42,796 bases of DNA from Clostridia bacterium (GTDB lineage Bacteria; Bacillota; Clostridia; Oscillospirales; Acutalibacteraceae): contig JAFZIK010000056.1 in NCBI GenBank assembly GCA_017554405.1, positions 1-42,796 of the forward strand, written 5' to 3'. Under the pieces are notes generated by a model. The model saw nothing but the letters and a program-made list of their open reading frames with translations. It searched no databases and was not told the DNA's origin. The position numbers and the translations under genes are program-made. Positions 33,473-41,681 of this stretch are shown one piece after another (within the stretch, counting starts at the first letter, position 1; the number at the start of each line of letters is the position of its first letter).

Positions 33473-34855
33473 ATGGTTAAAAACAAGGCGAATACCGTTG
33501 AGGCTGATAAGTCCAATGCAGGGTTTAGGCTTGAAATATTCAATTTCTTCATTGTTCTTTTTACGGTTGTTATAACCGTTGCGCTCTGTTCGGTTATTTT
33601 TATGTCGCATAAGACCTATAACGCGTTTTATGATGCTACCGAGCAATATATCGTATGCAGGCAGTCGGCGGAAAACGTTCACGAGGCGTCCGATTATCTT
33701 ACCCGGGAGGTCCGCGCTTTTGCCGAAGAGGGTAAGCTTGAGCATATGAACAATTATTTTAACGAGGCAAATACCGCAAAGCGCAGGGAGAATTCGATCG
33801 CGACTATAAAGAAATATGATTCGGATAATACCAAAAACGGGTATCTTGAAAAAGCGAAAGACTTTTCGTTCGAGCTTATGTCGATCGAGTATTATTCGAT
33901 GCGCCTTGTTCTGGAAGCCGATGGCGTGCCGGAGGAAAAGTATCCCGACGTTATAAAGCATACCGCGCTTAAAGATGCGGATAAACAGCTTTCAAACGAG
34001 GAAAAAAGAAGCCTCGCAAAGGAAATACTTTACGATTCGGAATACGTGCGCTATAAGGATGAGATATATAAGAATATAACGCTCTACACCGAAGATATAC
34101 TTTCCGGAACCCGCGAACGCGAGCATGATAATTCCGTAAAATTCACACATTATCAGAGCGCCCAGATAGTTCTGATAATAGTTCTGCTCGGTATACTGAT
34201 GGTAAACGTTGCGTTTACCTCTATATTCCTTATACGCCCCCTCAGGAAGAATTCAAAACTTATCGTGGAGCAAAACTCGCTGCCGGTAAAGGGACCGGAA
34301 GAAATGCGCACCTTTGCCAAGCTTTATAATAACGCGCTTGAAAAGATAAAATCTCATCAGGAGGAGTTATCCTACGAAGCTTCGCACGATTCGCTTACCG
34401 GCATTCGTAACCGCAGCGTTTTTGATGAGATGTATCGCACGGTCAATTCGACCGAGGACGTATCGCTTGCGCTCATTGATATAGACGATTTCAAGGGCAT
34501 CAACGATAAATACGGGCATGAGGCGGGGGACGCCGCGCTTAAAAAGGTCGCCTCGCTTCTGCGCTCATCCTTCCGCCCGGGCGATATTATGTGCCGCATA
34601 GGCGGGGATGAGTTTGCCGTTATCACAAACGGCGTTACGCCCGATTACCGCGATCAGCTGGAGGAAAAATTCTCCGCGATTGCGGCAAAGCTTAAAAAAG
34701 CAGGTGATTCCGTGCCGGCATTCTCGATCAGCGTAGGGGCATCCTTCGGCGATCCGCTGCTTTCTTTCAAGGAGCTTTATAAAAACACCGACAGGGCGCT
34801 TTACTCAGTAAAAGAGACAACCAAGGACGGATTAAAGTTTTTCAGAGACCTTTGA
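33473..34855 (+). CDS. Membrane sensor diguanylate cyclase with I-site
   Basis: 460 residues from the ATG at 33473 (GGGGTG 4 nt upstream); the frame to 33413 would start inside the promoter. Helix about 20-43, a ~190-residue helical extracellular sensor, a second helix (about 228-250), a short linker and the GGDEF domain. DSLTGIRNRSVFDEM opens the domain; the active site is RIGGDEFAV (near 375-383). An RPGD inhibitory site stands exactly five residues before GGDEF, so product inhibition is expected. It makes c-di-GMP from two GTP. Its position, divergent from the riboswitch operon, makes it a plausible local source of the signal. Confidence 0.9.
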   Translation: MVKNKANTVEADKSNAGFRLEIFNFFIVLFTVVITVALCSVIFMSHKTYNAFYDATEQYIVCRQSAENVHEASDYLTREVRAFAEEGKLEHMNNYFNEANTAKRRENSIATIKKYDSDNTKNGYLEKAKDFSFELMSIEYYSMRLVLEADGVPEEKYPDVIKHTALKDADKQLSNEEKRSLAKEILYDSEYVRYKDEIYKNITLYTEDILSGTREREHDNSVKFTHYQSAQIVLIIVLLGILMVNVAFTSIFLIRPLRKNSKLIVEQNSLPVKGPEEMRTFAKLYNNALEKIKSHQEELSYEASHDSLTGIRNRSVFDEMYRTVNSTEDVSLALIDIDDFKGINDKYGHEAGDAALKKVASLLRSSFRPGDIMCRIGGDEFAVITNGVTPDYRDQLEEKFSAIAAKLKKAGDSVPAFSISVGASFGDPLLSFKELYKNTDRALYSVKETTKDGLKFFRDL

Positions 34856-34892
34856 TACCGACTTGCAAACGGTAAGTATTACACTATGGATA

Positions 34893-34931
34893 AAAAACTC
34901 GCGGCAGCCGCTCGGCTGCCGCGTGATTTTT
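34893..34931. terminator. Bidirectional terminator between the two cyclase genes
   Basis: An 11-bp stem CGCGGCAGCCG / CGGCTGCCGCG with AAAAAA on one side and TTTTTTT on the other, between convergent stops. Confidence 0.9.
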
Positions 34932-34940
34932 TTGTCTTTA

Positions 34941-36116
34941 TTATTTACGGTTGGCTCTGTAATGGCCCTGTTTATCGTCATACATCTTACGGTCCGCTTC
35001 CTTAAGATACGCGGTAACCGAATGCTTCGGGTCGTCACAAACGATATAACCCACCGCAAGTGATAAAACGTAAGGCCGTTTCTCGGAAACGCACTCGGCG
35101 GCAACGCGGTGGCGGATATCGTTGATGACCATTTCGGGATCGAAATCGCCGCCCTTTACCGGGCGCCAGCCCCAAACGAATTCATCGCCGCCGTAACGCG
35201 CCGCAAATCCGTTATAGGCGGTAGCGCTCTTTTTTACCGCCTCGGCAAAAATGATAAGGGCGCGGTCGCCTTCGGCGTGACCGTAGCTGTCGTTAATACC
35301 TTTAAACCCGTTTATATCGCCCATAAACAGGTAAAACGGCATATCGGATGAATTGTTGCTTATCTCGTTGCCGAGATAAACCTCGGCTCTCCGGCGGTTG
35401 TTCATACCGGTAAGGGTATCGGTATAAATGTTTGCCTGCTGGTAGGAAATGAACGTGTGCAGAATAACGCCGAATATTGCCAGCGGCAGAACGGTGGTGT
35501 TACTGAACCGGTCGTCAAAAATCGCCCAGCCGGTCAGGAACAGGCAAACGAGGACCGCGGTCGCGGCTTCGCGCTTTGCCGAAATGTTTGAACGGGTGTT
35601 TTTTGCCGTATGCAGATACATTCTTCCGATCACGAAAAGATACACGAACGCAAGAGCGAGAACTAAAATATAAAGCTTGCCTTTTATCATATGGCCATTC
35701 GCGTCCAAGCTGAAAACAGCACCGTTGAAAAGCGATACCGAAAGCATCACAAGCGCCGTAAGGAAGGGGATAAGCCCTAATATGAGCGCGCGAATATTTG
35801 ATTTGAACCCACGGTCAAGATGGACTATCATCAGCATATAGAACGCAAACGCATTTATGATCGCAAATAAGAGCGAGCAGAAGCAAACGGCGGAAAACGC
35901 CTCATCCGGGATTATCACGAGATCAAACTCCCGAAGCGTTCTGAATGTTTCAAGCAGAAGGTATATCTGGAAAACAACTATTAACAATTTAAAGCAGCGG
36001 TATTCAAGAGCTTTCATCGTATCGGGAGTTATGCGCAGAAAAATATAACCGGAGAAAATGAGCAGGAAAACGTTGGATATGATATACATATCCACGAAAG
36101 ATGCGATCTCGCTCAT
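34941..36116 (-). CDS. Multi-helix membrane diguanylate cyclase without I-site
   Basis: 391 residues. Seven or so hydrophobic segments over about 1-225 form an integral membrane sensor with short loops, followed by TDTLTGMNNRRRAEVYL and the GGDEF domain with RYGGDEFVWGW (309-313). The position where an RxxD inhibitory site would lie (five residues upstream) reads AYNG, so feedback inhibition is unlikely, unlike the neighbouring cyclase. Start ATG with a strong GGGAGGCGG six nt upstream. Monocistronic: own promoter and the shared terminator at 34893. Confidence 0.9.
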   Translation of the reverse strand: MSEIASFVDMYIISNVFLLIFSGYIFLRITPDTMKALEYRCFKLLIVVFQIYLLLETFRTLREFDLVIIPDEAFSAVCFCSLLFAIINAFAFYMLMIVHLDRGFKSNIRALILGLIPFLTALVMLSVSLFNGAVFSLDANGHMIKGKLYILVLALAFVYLFVIGRMYLHTAKNTRSNISAKREAATAVLVCLFLTGWAIFDDRFSNTTVLPLAIFGVILHTFISYQQANIYTDTLTGMNNRRRAEVYLGNEISNNSSDMPFYLFMGDINGFKGINDSYGHAEGDRALIIFAEAVKKSATAYNGFAARYGGDEFVWGWRPVKGGDFDPEMVINDIRHRVAAECVSEKRPYVLSLAVGYIVCDDPKHSVTAYLKEADRKMYDDKQGHYRANRK

Positions 36117-36165
36117 ATTTATCCGCCTCCCTTAAAAAAGTGATTTCTACGCAGTATAATATAAT

Positions 36166-36194
36166 ATTATATCACGCGCCCGCGATTTTGTCTA
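36166..36194 (-). promoter_or_regulatory. Promoter of the multi-helix cyclase gene
   Basis: TAGACA, 17 nt, TATAAT on the minus strand, ~50 nt before the start codon. Confidence 0.75.
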
Positions 36195-36295
36195 TATCTA
36201 AAATAACAAATAATCGCGAAAAAAATGATCAAAAGCATACATTTTGTTGTTGATTAAACCGAAATTTGCGTTATTTGCCGCAAAAACCGGTAGCG

Positions 36296-37174
36296 TTACA
36301 TATTTTTCGCCTGGACCATTGCCCGGAATTTTTTGGGCGTCATACCCTTTTCCTCGCTGAAGCACTTGATAAAGTGGCTCAGATTCGCAAAACCGCATTC
36401 AAGTGCGATATCGTTCAGGCTGTGGTTTGAATTTGAAATAAGCGCGAGTGATTTTTCAACGCGTTTTTTTATCACGTAGTTTGAAAACGAAATGTTGAAA
36501 AGCGATTTGAAGATCCGGCTGAAATAACTGTAACTGAGCGAGCAGTAGTTCGCCGCGTCCTCGAGCGTTACCGTGGCGTAGTTGCGGTCGATATAGTCGA
36601 GCACGGATAAGAACACGTCGGATACCGCCTTGGGCGATTCCTCGGTGGCGCTGCACACCGATTCGCTGAAAACGTATGTCATTATCTGCATTATCGAAGC
36701 GCGAAGCGCCAAACGCTTATAATAATTATCGTGCGAAAAGTTTTTAACGCAGGCAAAAAACAGATTGCGTATATAATCGTAGTTTTCCTTGCTTGAGTGC
36801 AGTATCGTGTAGTTTTCGGTTTGCGAGACAAAATAATCAACAGGCGGTATTTTATGGCTTGAAGGAACGTGAAGGACCGAAGAGACGAATTTAACGCATA
36901 TATGCTCGTTAAAATCGGTATTTGCCGAGGTAGAGTGCGGCGTGTTGGGCGCAATATACATAAAATCCCCGCGCCCAAGTATTATCTGATTTGAAAACAG
37001 ATTGACTGCAAGTTCCCCTTCAACGCAGTAAAGCAGTTCGATCTCCGAATGATAATGGTATATGGGCGGCGGCGATTCCTTCAGGATCTTCCTGTGGATA
37101 CAGTCGATATAAACGGAAGAGATCTTTCCCTCCGTATTGAACGGTTTTTTTTCGTTGACCGGTTTTTTGTCCAT
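36296..37174 (-). CDS. AraC-family regulator with N-terminal cupin
   Basis: 292 residues from the ATG at 37174 (AGAGGTGG 4 nt upstream; the frame to 37204 would start in the -10 region). N-terminal cupin sensor (about 30-110): YHYHSEIELLYCVEGEL and GRGDFMYIAPNTPHS. C-terminal double helix-turn-helix (about 190-288): VTLEDAANYCSLSYSYFSRI and SLNDIALECGFANLSHFIK with KGMTPKKFR, typical AraC/XylS. It is divergent from the trehalase-like gene, whose promoter lacks a -35 box, so it is the likely activator, responding to a sugar. The downstream 179 bp holds only a weak TTTGCG/CGCAAA hairpin and the cyclase promoter. Confidence 0.9.
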   Translation of the reverse strand: MDKKPVNEKKPFNTEGKISSVYIDCIHRKILKESPPPIYHYHSEIELLYCVEGELAVNLFSNQIILGRGDFMYIAPNTPHSTSANTDFNEHICVKFVSSVLHVPSSHKIPPVDYFVSQTENYTILHSSKENYDYIRNLFFACVKNFSHDNYYKRLALRASIMQIMTYVFSESVCSATEESPKAVSDVFLSVLDYIDRNYATVTLEDAANYCSLSYSYFSRIFKSLFNISFSNYVIKKRVEKSLALISNSNHSLNDIALECGFANLSHFIKCFSEEKGMTPKKFRAMVQAKNM

Positions 37175-37194
37175 AATACCACCTCTGTGACAAA

Positions 37195-37223
37195 ATTTTA
37201 ACATATTTTTTCTTCGATTGCAA
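37195..37223 (-). promoter_or_regulatory. Promoter of the AraC gene
   Basis: TTGCAA, 17 nt, TAAAAT on the minus strand, ~20 nt before the start codon. Confidence 0.65.
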
Positions 37224-37342
37224 CACTTTTCTGAAAGAGCGTTTTTTAGTGCACGATTTAAAAAGCCGTAAAAAAGGTAAAAATTATGTTAAAAAAACCC
37301 AAACGGCGCAAAATTTTGATATACTTTTTGTTTTACCTCGTG

Positions 37343-37382
37343 TATAATCATATATGATGTTTATTTACCGTTATATAAACGG
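37343..37382 (+). promoter_or_regulatory. Activator-type promoter of the trehalase operon
   Basis: A perfect -10 box TATAAT (37343-37348) has no -35 match at 15-18 nt, as expected for an AraC-activated promoter. A small dyad CCGTT-ATATA-AACGG (37368-37382) lies in the leader. The AraC sites should be in 37225-37340; I cannot define them. Confidence 0.5.
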
Positions 37383-37411
37383 CAAAACTTGATTGGAGCG
37401 GCGTAATATCA

Positions 37412-38635
37412 ATGAACAGCAAAATAAAGTGTTTTTTGAATGAGAATATCAAAAAAACCGTTAAGCTAACAAAAGAGGATAGCGGCAACCTTATCGGCTT
37501 GCCTTTACCGTATACAACACCCTGTGTGGCGGATAACTACCAGGAGATATATTATTGGGATACCTATTTCACCAACGCCGGTATGCTTTTGTGGGGTATG
37601 GCGGATCAGGTGAAGAACAATATCGAGAATATGTTCTTTCTTGTCGGGAAATACGGGTTTATGCCGAACGGCAACCGCACCTTCTATCTTAACCGTTCGC
37701 AGCCGCCCTTTTTATCGGAAATGGTAAAGGACCTATATGCCGTAACGGGCGATAAGGTCTGGCTGGCGCACGCGTATGAAATGCTCGAAAAAGAGTATGC
37801 GTTCTGGCAGGGCAAAAGGGTTACCACTACCGGGCTCAACGGCTATACGGGTTATGAGATCTTTGAAAACGTCCTCGAAAAGAACTACGGTTATTACTTG
37901 AGGAGAACAGGGCGTGAGGCGAAAGCCGACCCCACCCGCGAGGATCTGCTCAACGCGTATTTCGCCGGCGTTTCGGTTTACGAAAGCGGCTGGGACTGCA
38001 ATTCCCGTTTTAAGGACCGCGGGCATAAGATGGATGCTATCGATCTTAACTCACTTCTTTACATAATGGAAGAGAATATGCGCGCCTTTGCCATTGAGCT
38101 TCAAAACGGCGAGCAAGGCGTTTGGGAGCAGAGGAAAGCCGAGCGCAAGGCAAAAATGGCGCAGCTTTGGAACGGTGAGCGCGGCTTATTCATGGACCGT
38201 GATTTTGAAACGGGCGAGTTTTCGACCTATGCCGGAGTTGCGAGCTTTTATCCGCTTTATGCGGGGCTTGCCACTAAGGAGCAGGCAAAGTCAACAATGG
38301 CGCTCTTTGATGATCTTGATCTTGAATACGGTATCAGCGCCGGCGAATCAAATGCCCAGTGGAACTGCCAGTGGGATTACCCGAACGTTTGGGCTCCCAT
38401 GCAGTTTATAATGTATAAGGCGCTTAAAAATTACGGCTACGAAGATAAAGCAAAGGCGGTTGCCGAAAAGTATGTTCGGCTTGTTGAAAGCGTTTTTGAA
38501 AAGACCGGCAACCTTTGGGAGAAGTATGACGGCAATACCGGTATGCCCGCCTGCTCTGAATATAAGGCGGACCCGATGGTCGGCTGGACCGCCGGTGTTT
38601 ACATCTTCTTCAACAACGAATTAGGTTTGTTATAA
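37412..38635 (+). CDS. GH37 trehalase-like glycoside hydrolase
   Basis: 407 residues, no signal peptide, so cytoplasmic. It carries the trehalase signatures: DNYQEIYYWDTYF (41-53), ESGWDCNSRF (191-200, with the catalytic Asp of the family in the SGWD segment), QWDYPNVWAP (about 320-329) and a late EKYD (about 370) corresponding to the general base region. GH37 enzymes hydrolyse alpha,alpha-trehalose to glucose. The protein is ~150 residues shorter than E. coli TreA, so the substrate may be a modified disaccharide. The start has GGAGCGG ~10 nt upstream. Co-transcribed with the isomerase gene 14 bp downstream; AraC regulator divergent. Confidence 0.8.
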   Translation: MNSKIKCFLNENIKKTVKLTKEDSGNLIGLPLPYTTPCVADNYQEIYYWDTYFTNAGMLLWGMADQVKNNIENMFFLVGKYGFMPNGNRTFYLNRSQPPFLSEMVKDLYAVTGDKVWLAHAYEMLEKEYAFWQGKRVTTTGLNGYTGYEIFENVLEKNYGYYLRRTGREAKADPTREDLLNAYFAGVSVYESGWDCNSRFKDRGHKMDAIDLNSLLYIMEENMRAFAIELQNGEQGVWEQRKAERKAKMAQLWNGERGLFMDRDFETGEFSTYAGVASFYPLYAGLATKEQAKSTMALFDDLDLEYGISAGESNAQWNCQWDYPNVWAPMQFIMYKALKNYGYEDKAKAVAEKYVRLVESVFEKTGNLWEKYDGNTGMPACSEYKADPMVGWTAGVYIFFNNELGLL

Positions 38636-38649
38636 GGCAGGGGACTTTT

Positions 38650-39441
38650 GTGGAAAGAAAATTCGGTATTGAGCTTGAATGTTTGAAGTATAAGGATATT
38701 GAATGCGGCGTTTTGCTTAAAATGATAAAAGAAGCCGGGTTTGATTCGGTGTTCAGCAATAAGTTTGAACCCGCCGAGGTAGCCGAAATAAAGGAAAAGG
38801 CGGAAAAAGCGGGGCTCGGGGTCGACTTTTTGCACGCGCCGTTCCGCGGTGTTAATGATTTCTGGTGCCCGGGGCTTGATTATCTGCCACTTAAGAAGAA
38901 TATCGTAAAAAGTATCAACAGCGCGGCGGATAACGCCATACCGATCGTTGTAATGCACGTTGATTCGGGTTGGAATCCGCCTAAGATATGCGATATAGGT
39001 CTTAACCGTTTTGATGAACTTGTAGAGTATGCCGATGCAAAGGGCGTTAAGATCGCCTTTGAGAATATCCGTAATTTCGGGACCCTTTCGGCTATGATGC
39101 AGCGCTACCGCGGCATTGATACCGTCGGCTACTGCTACGATTGCGGGCATGAGCACTGTTATACCGAAACGGTTCGCTTTACCGACCTGTTCGGCTCGGT
39201 GATCCTTTGCACCCATATCCACGATAATATGGGGAAGGACGGCAGACCCGATCCCGACGATCACCTTATGATGTTTGACGGTAACATAGATTACGCCGAT
39301 ATGATGGCGCGCCTTAACGCCGTCGGCTATAAAGGCACCCTTACCGTTGAGCTTGAAAAGGACGATCGCTACGCTCATATGACCGATGAGGAATACATCA
39401 AAACCGCCTATGAGCGGATAGTTAAAATATCAAAGCTTTGA
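38650..39441 (+). CDS. Sugar phosphate isomerase/epimerase (AP endonuclease 2-like TIM barrel)
   Basis: 263 residues starting at the GTG at 38650 with AGGGG six nt upstream. Xylose-isomerase-like TIM barrel with family metal ligands: MHVDSGW (His near 102), KIAFENI (E138), CYDCGHEH (D164, H167), CTHIHDN, and a C-terminal TVELEKDD. Such enzymes epimerise or isomerise sugars or inositols in the cytoplasm; the exact substrate cannot be read from sequence. The pairing with a GH37 enzyme suggests processing of the released sugar. Confidence 0.85.
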   Translation: MERKFGIELECLKYKDIECGVLLKMIKEAGFDSVFSNKFEPAEVAEIKEKAEKAGLGVDFLHAPFRGVNDFWCPGLDYLPLKKNIVKSINSAADNAIPIVVMHVDSGWNPPKICDIGLNRFDELVEYADAKGVKIAFENIRNFGTLSAMMQRYRGIDTVGYCYDCGHEHCYTETVRFTDLFGSVILCTHIHDNMGKDGRPDPDDHLMMFDGNIDYADMMARLNAVGYKGTLTVELEKDDRYAHMTDEEYIKTAYERIVKISKL

Positions 39442-39450
39442 GCCGAAAAA

Positions 39451-39490
39451 ACATCCGCCCTGTGCGAACTTCGCACAGGGCGGTGTTGTT
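39451..39490. terminator. Terminator between isomerase and ABC permease genes
   Basis: A 13-bp stem CCGCCCTGTGCGA / TCGCACAGGGCGG. A-rich sequence on the left gives a T-run on the minus strand only after ~15 nt; the plus side reads TGTTGTT. Probably bidirectional. Confidence 0.75.
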
Positions 39491-39496
39491 ATGTTA

Positions 39497-40390
39497 TCAT
39501 CTGTATTTTTTCATGACGTTGAACGCTACGAAGGCTCCCGTAAACAGTATTACCGATCCTGAAAGCACGGCGAACATCACCGGCACCGAAACGGCGTTAT
39601 CAAAGAAATAAATGTTAAAATCAACGCTGTCCTCTATACCTTTCAATACCTCGTCAGGGAATCCGGAATTGCCCATTTCGTTGAAAACGCCGCGCATCAT
39701 ATGGTTTTTTATAAGGCAGGTGCCGTAGGTCCCGGGCAGAAACATAAGTATTTTCCTTAGCCCTGCGGAAAACGTGGATATCGGCATATATGCGCCGCAG
39801 ATAAATCCGTAACCCGCACTTACGATCGTTCCCACCGCCGATGCCTGACCGTTGGTGCTTAAAAAGAAGTTGATGCAGGATGAAAGCGCCGTGCCGAAAA
39901 GCGTCAGCAGTATAACGTCCGTCATAACGAGTATAACGTCCGCCGCGGTCATATACCAACCCTTGAAGCCAAGAAGTATAAGGCAGGCAAAAAGGGCTGT
40001 CAGCGTTATTATAAGGGTGCTTGCCGCCGATGAAAAGTAATACCCCGCGGCGATCACCGAGCGTTTTACCGGCGTTACGGTAAAATCGCGTATGCTTCCG
40101 TTCGCTTTATCCTGTATCATTAAAAGGTTTGCGCAGAAGGACACCGTTATGCAGGAAACCGCCAGCAGAGCCGAAACGAGCTGACTGAAAACCGTTCCGT
40201 CAATAAGCTTTTCGTCAATGCTGAAGCCGGGCGGCAGAGCCGAAACAAAGCTGTCCTTATAGACGTTTGCGAGAAAAGTTGCATATAAAACAAGAAGTAT
40301 AAGCGGAGTGATAAGGGCGGAAACAAACATACCCTTATCCTTAAAAAACAGCTTAAGATCGCGCCTGATAACGCTGAACAGTATTCTCAT
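39497..40390 (-). CDS. ABC-2 type exporter permease
   Basis: 297 residues with six membrane helices (about 20-42, 80-105, 115-140, 150-175, 185-205, 265-288) and the ABC-2 layout: an N-terminal RRDLKLFFKDKGMF amphipathic helix, a periplasm-facing loop, and a QDKANGSIRDFTVTPVKR motif before helix 3. It overlaps the ATPase gene by 4 bp (ATGA), so the two are coupled. Substrate unknown; the ATPase resembles drug or peptide exporters. Confidence 0.9.
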   Translation of the reverse strand: MRILFSVIRRDLKLFFKDKGMFVSALITPLILLVLYATFLANVYKDSFVSALPPGFSIDEKLIDGTVFSQLVSALLAVSCITVSFCANLLMIQDKANGSIRDFTVTPVKRSVIAAGYYFSSAASTLIITLTALFACLILLGFKGWYMTAADVILVMTDVILLTLFGTALSSCINFFLSTNGQASAVGTIVSAGYGFICGAYMPISTFSAGLRKILMFLPGTYGTCLIKNHMMRGVFNEMGNSGFPDEVLKGIEDSVDFNIYFFDNAVSVPVMFAVLSGSVILFTGAFVAFNVMKKYR

Positions 40391-41301
40391 TTCGTTGCAC
40401 CTCCGGGCAGATTCTTTCCTGTAACAGTCAGGAAAACGTCGTCCATTTTTCCTTTGGTGACCTCAAAATCCGTGAACAGCTCCGGATGTTCTTCTATAAG
40501 TTTTTTAACGTGCGCCGTGTCAGGCACCGAAATTTTTACCGCGCCGTGTATTTCGCTGTGAGGCAGACCGAGTTTTTCGATCTCCGCACAGCTTTTTCCG
40601 TAAAGGGTAATATAATCGCCAACGTATTTATTTTTAAGCTCAAGCGGTGTGCCCTGCGCCGCTATGCGTCCGCTGTCAAGTATGATAACGTAGTCTGCGT
40701 CTGCCGCCTCTTCCATGTAGTGGGTGGTCAGAAAAACCGTTAAATCATCGCTTTTGCGCAGCTTTTCTATAACGTTCCATAGCAACTGGCGCGTTTGCGG
40801 GTCAAGCCCGGTGGTGGGCTCGTCGAGAATAAGTATTTCCGGCTTGTGGATAAGCGCCCGCGCGATATCTATGCGGCGCTTTTGCCCGCCGGAAAGCCTG
40901 GTCAGGGGTCTGTCGGCAAAATCACCGAAGTCAAGCGTGTTGGCAAGCTCGGCAAAACGGTCTTCAAACGCCCCGCCTAAAATGCCGTAGAGCGCGGCGC
41001 GGCTTTTAAGATTATCCCTTGCGGAAAGCTGCGCGTCCAGTCGCGAGTTTTGAAAAACAACGCCGATCTTCCGGCTGATTTCGGTAAAATCCCTGTTTAT
41101 ATCCTTGCCGCAAACGATTATATCGCCGCTGTCGCGCTTGAGCTGACCGCATATCATCGATATAGTGGTCGATTTTCCGGCTCCGTTGACCCCTAAAAAG
41201 GCAAACAACTCGCCCCGCCGAACAGAAAACGAAACGTCCCGGACAGCTTTTATATCCCCGTATGATTTACAAAGGCGGCTTATTTCAATGATTTTTTCCA
41301 T
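40387..41301 (-). CDS. ABC exporter ATPase (DrrA-like)
   Basis: 304 residues from the ATG at 41301 (AGAGGT 5 nt upstream); the frame to 41364 would cover the promoter. Walker A GVNGAGKST, Q-loop VVFQNSRLD, signature LSGGQKRR, Walker B ILILDEPTTGLD, switch His in FLTTHYMEEA. The ~80-residue C-terminal extension (YGKSCAEIEKLGL ... FEVTKGKMDDVFLTVTG) is as in DrrA/CcmA-type exporters. It powers the permease encoded directly downstream. Confidence 0.93.
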   Translation of the reverse strand: MEKIIEISRLCKSYGDIKAVRDVSFSVRRGELFAFLGVNGAGKSTTISMICGQLKRDSGDIIVCGKDINRDFTEISRKIGVVFQNSRLDAQLSARDNLKSRAALYGILGGAFEDRFAELANTLDFGDFADRPLTRLSGGQKRRIDIARALIHKPEILILDEPTTGLDPQTRQLLWNVIEKLRKSDDLTVFLTTHYMEEAADADYVIILDSGRIAAQGTPLELKNKYVGDYITLYGKSCAEIEKLGLPHSEIHGAVKISVPDTAHVKKLIEEHPELFTDFEVTKGKMDDVFLTVTGKNLPGGATK

Positions 41302-41335
41302 ATGATACCTCTTTGCAGAATTGCTCGCAGAGGCA

Positions 41336-41398
41336 ATTTTATCATAATTCTTCCGGGTTTTCAATAGCCATATTCAGTATGGCTTTCAGAAAACCGGA
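41336..41398 (-). promoter_or_regulatory. ABC operon promoter with a large dyad over the -35 box
   Basis: Minus strand TTGAAA (41364-41359), 17 nt, TAAAAT (41341-41336). A dyad of about 47 bp (TCCGG..TTTTC..AGCCATA, 41352-41373, with TATGGCT..GAAAACCGGA, 41377-41398) includes the -35 box. It may be an operator for a regulator of the exporter. Confidence 0.55.
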
Positions 41399-41409
41399 TG
41401 CGTAATCAA

Positions 41410-41480
41410 AAACCGTCCTGTTCAAATCTCTCCCCAATACTGAAAAAGCAAGCCATACCTAAAGGTATAACTTGCTTTTT
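41410..41480. repeat. T-arm/terminator repeat, copy 1
   Basis: CCGTCCTGTTCAAATCTCTCC resembles a tRNA T-arm/acceptor end and is followed by a hairpin AAAAAGCAAG..ATACCT / AGGTAT..CTTGCTTTTT. Copies occur at 42018-42088 (there the terminator of tRNA-Ser) and 42749 to the window end. On the minus strand the hairpin can end a transcript from 41648. Confidence 0.65.
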
Positions 41481-41641
41481 GTATAAGTCAGCCATAATGA
41501 TACATAAACCATAGAAAGTCAGCCAAAATGATACAGGGGGTTAATTCTGTTTGTCGTTAAGGTTGGTATAAAATAGAGAACCTATCGCAAGTTAATCCCC
41601 AACTGCTTAACTGGATGGTGACTATTAACGATAAATCCTCT
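41443..41641 (-). ncRNA. Possible small RNA unit
   Basis: The ~200 bp between a good minus-strand promoter (41648-41676) and an intrinsic terminator (41443-41480) contains no supported open reading frame. It includes the two 21-bp direct repeats. Only promoter and terminator support it; no RNA family is recognised. Confidence 0.3.
41485..41536. repeat. Two 21-bp direct repeats
   Basis: AAGTCAGCCATAATGATACAT (41485-41505) and AAGTCAGCCAAAATGATACAG (41516-41536), 31 bp apart. They are reminiscent of the multiple terminal repeats of some insertion sequences, but no transposase is present. Confidence 0.5.
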
Positions 41642-41647
41642 AAGCAC

Positions 41648-41676
41648 AATATACTCTCCTGCGCAGAAAATGTCAA
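41648..41676 (-). promoter_or_regulatory. Orphan sigma-A promoter
   Basis: TTGACA (41676-41671), 17 nt, TATATT (41653-41648), followed by no protein gene. It stands near a hairpin string in the same way as the tRNA-Ser promoter at 42210. Confidence 0.6.
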
Positions 41677-41681
41677 GAAAA

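Noticed and set aside
33305-33961. 218-codon minus-strand frame
   Set aside because: It lies opposite the diguanylate cyclase start and runs over two promoters; no family motif.
41485-41536. Insertion sequence end (IS21-like)
   Set aside because: The two direct repeats resemble terminal repeats, but no transposase or second end is visible, so no element is called.
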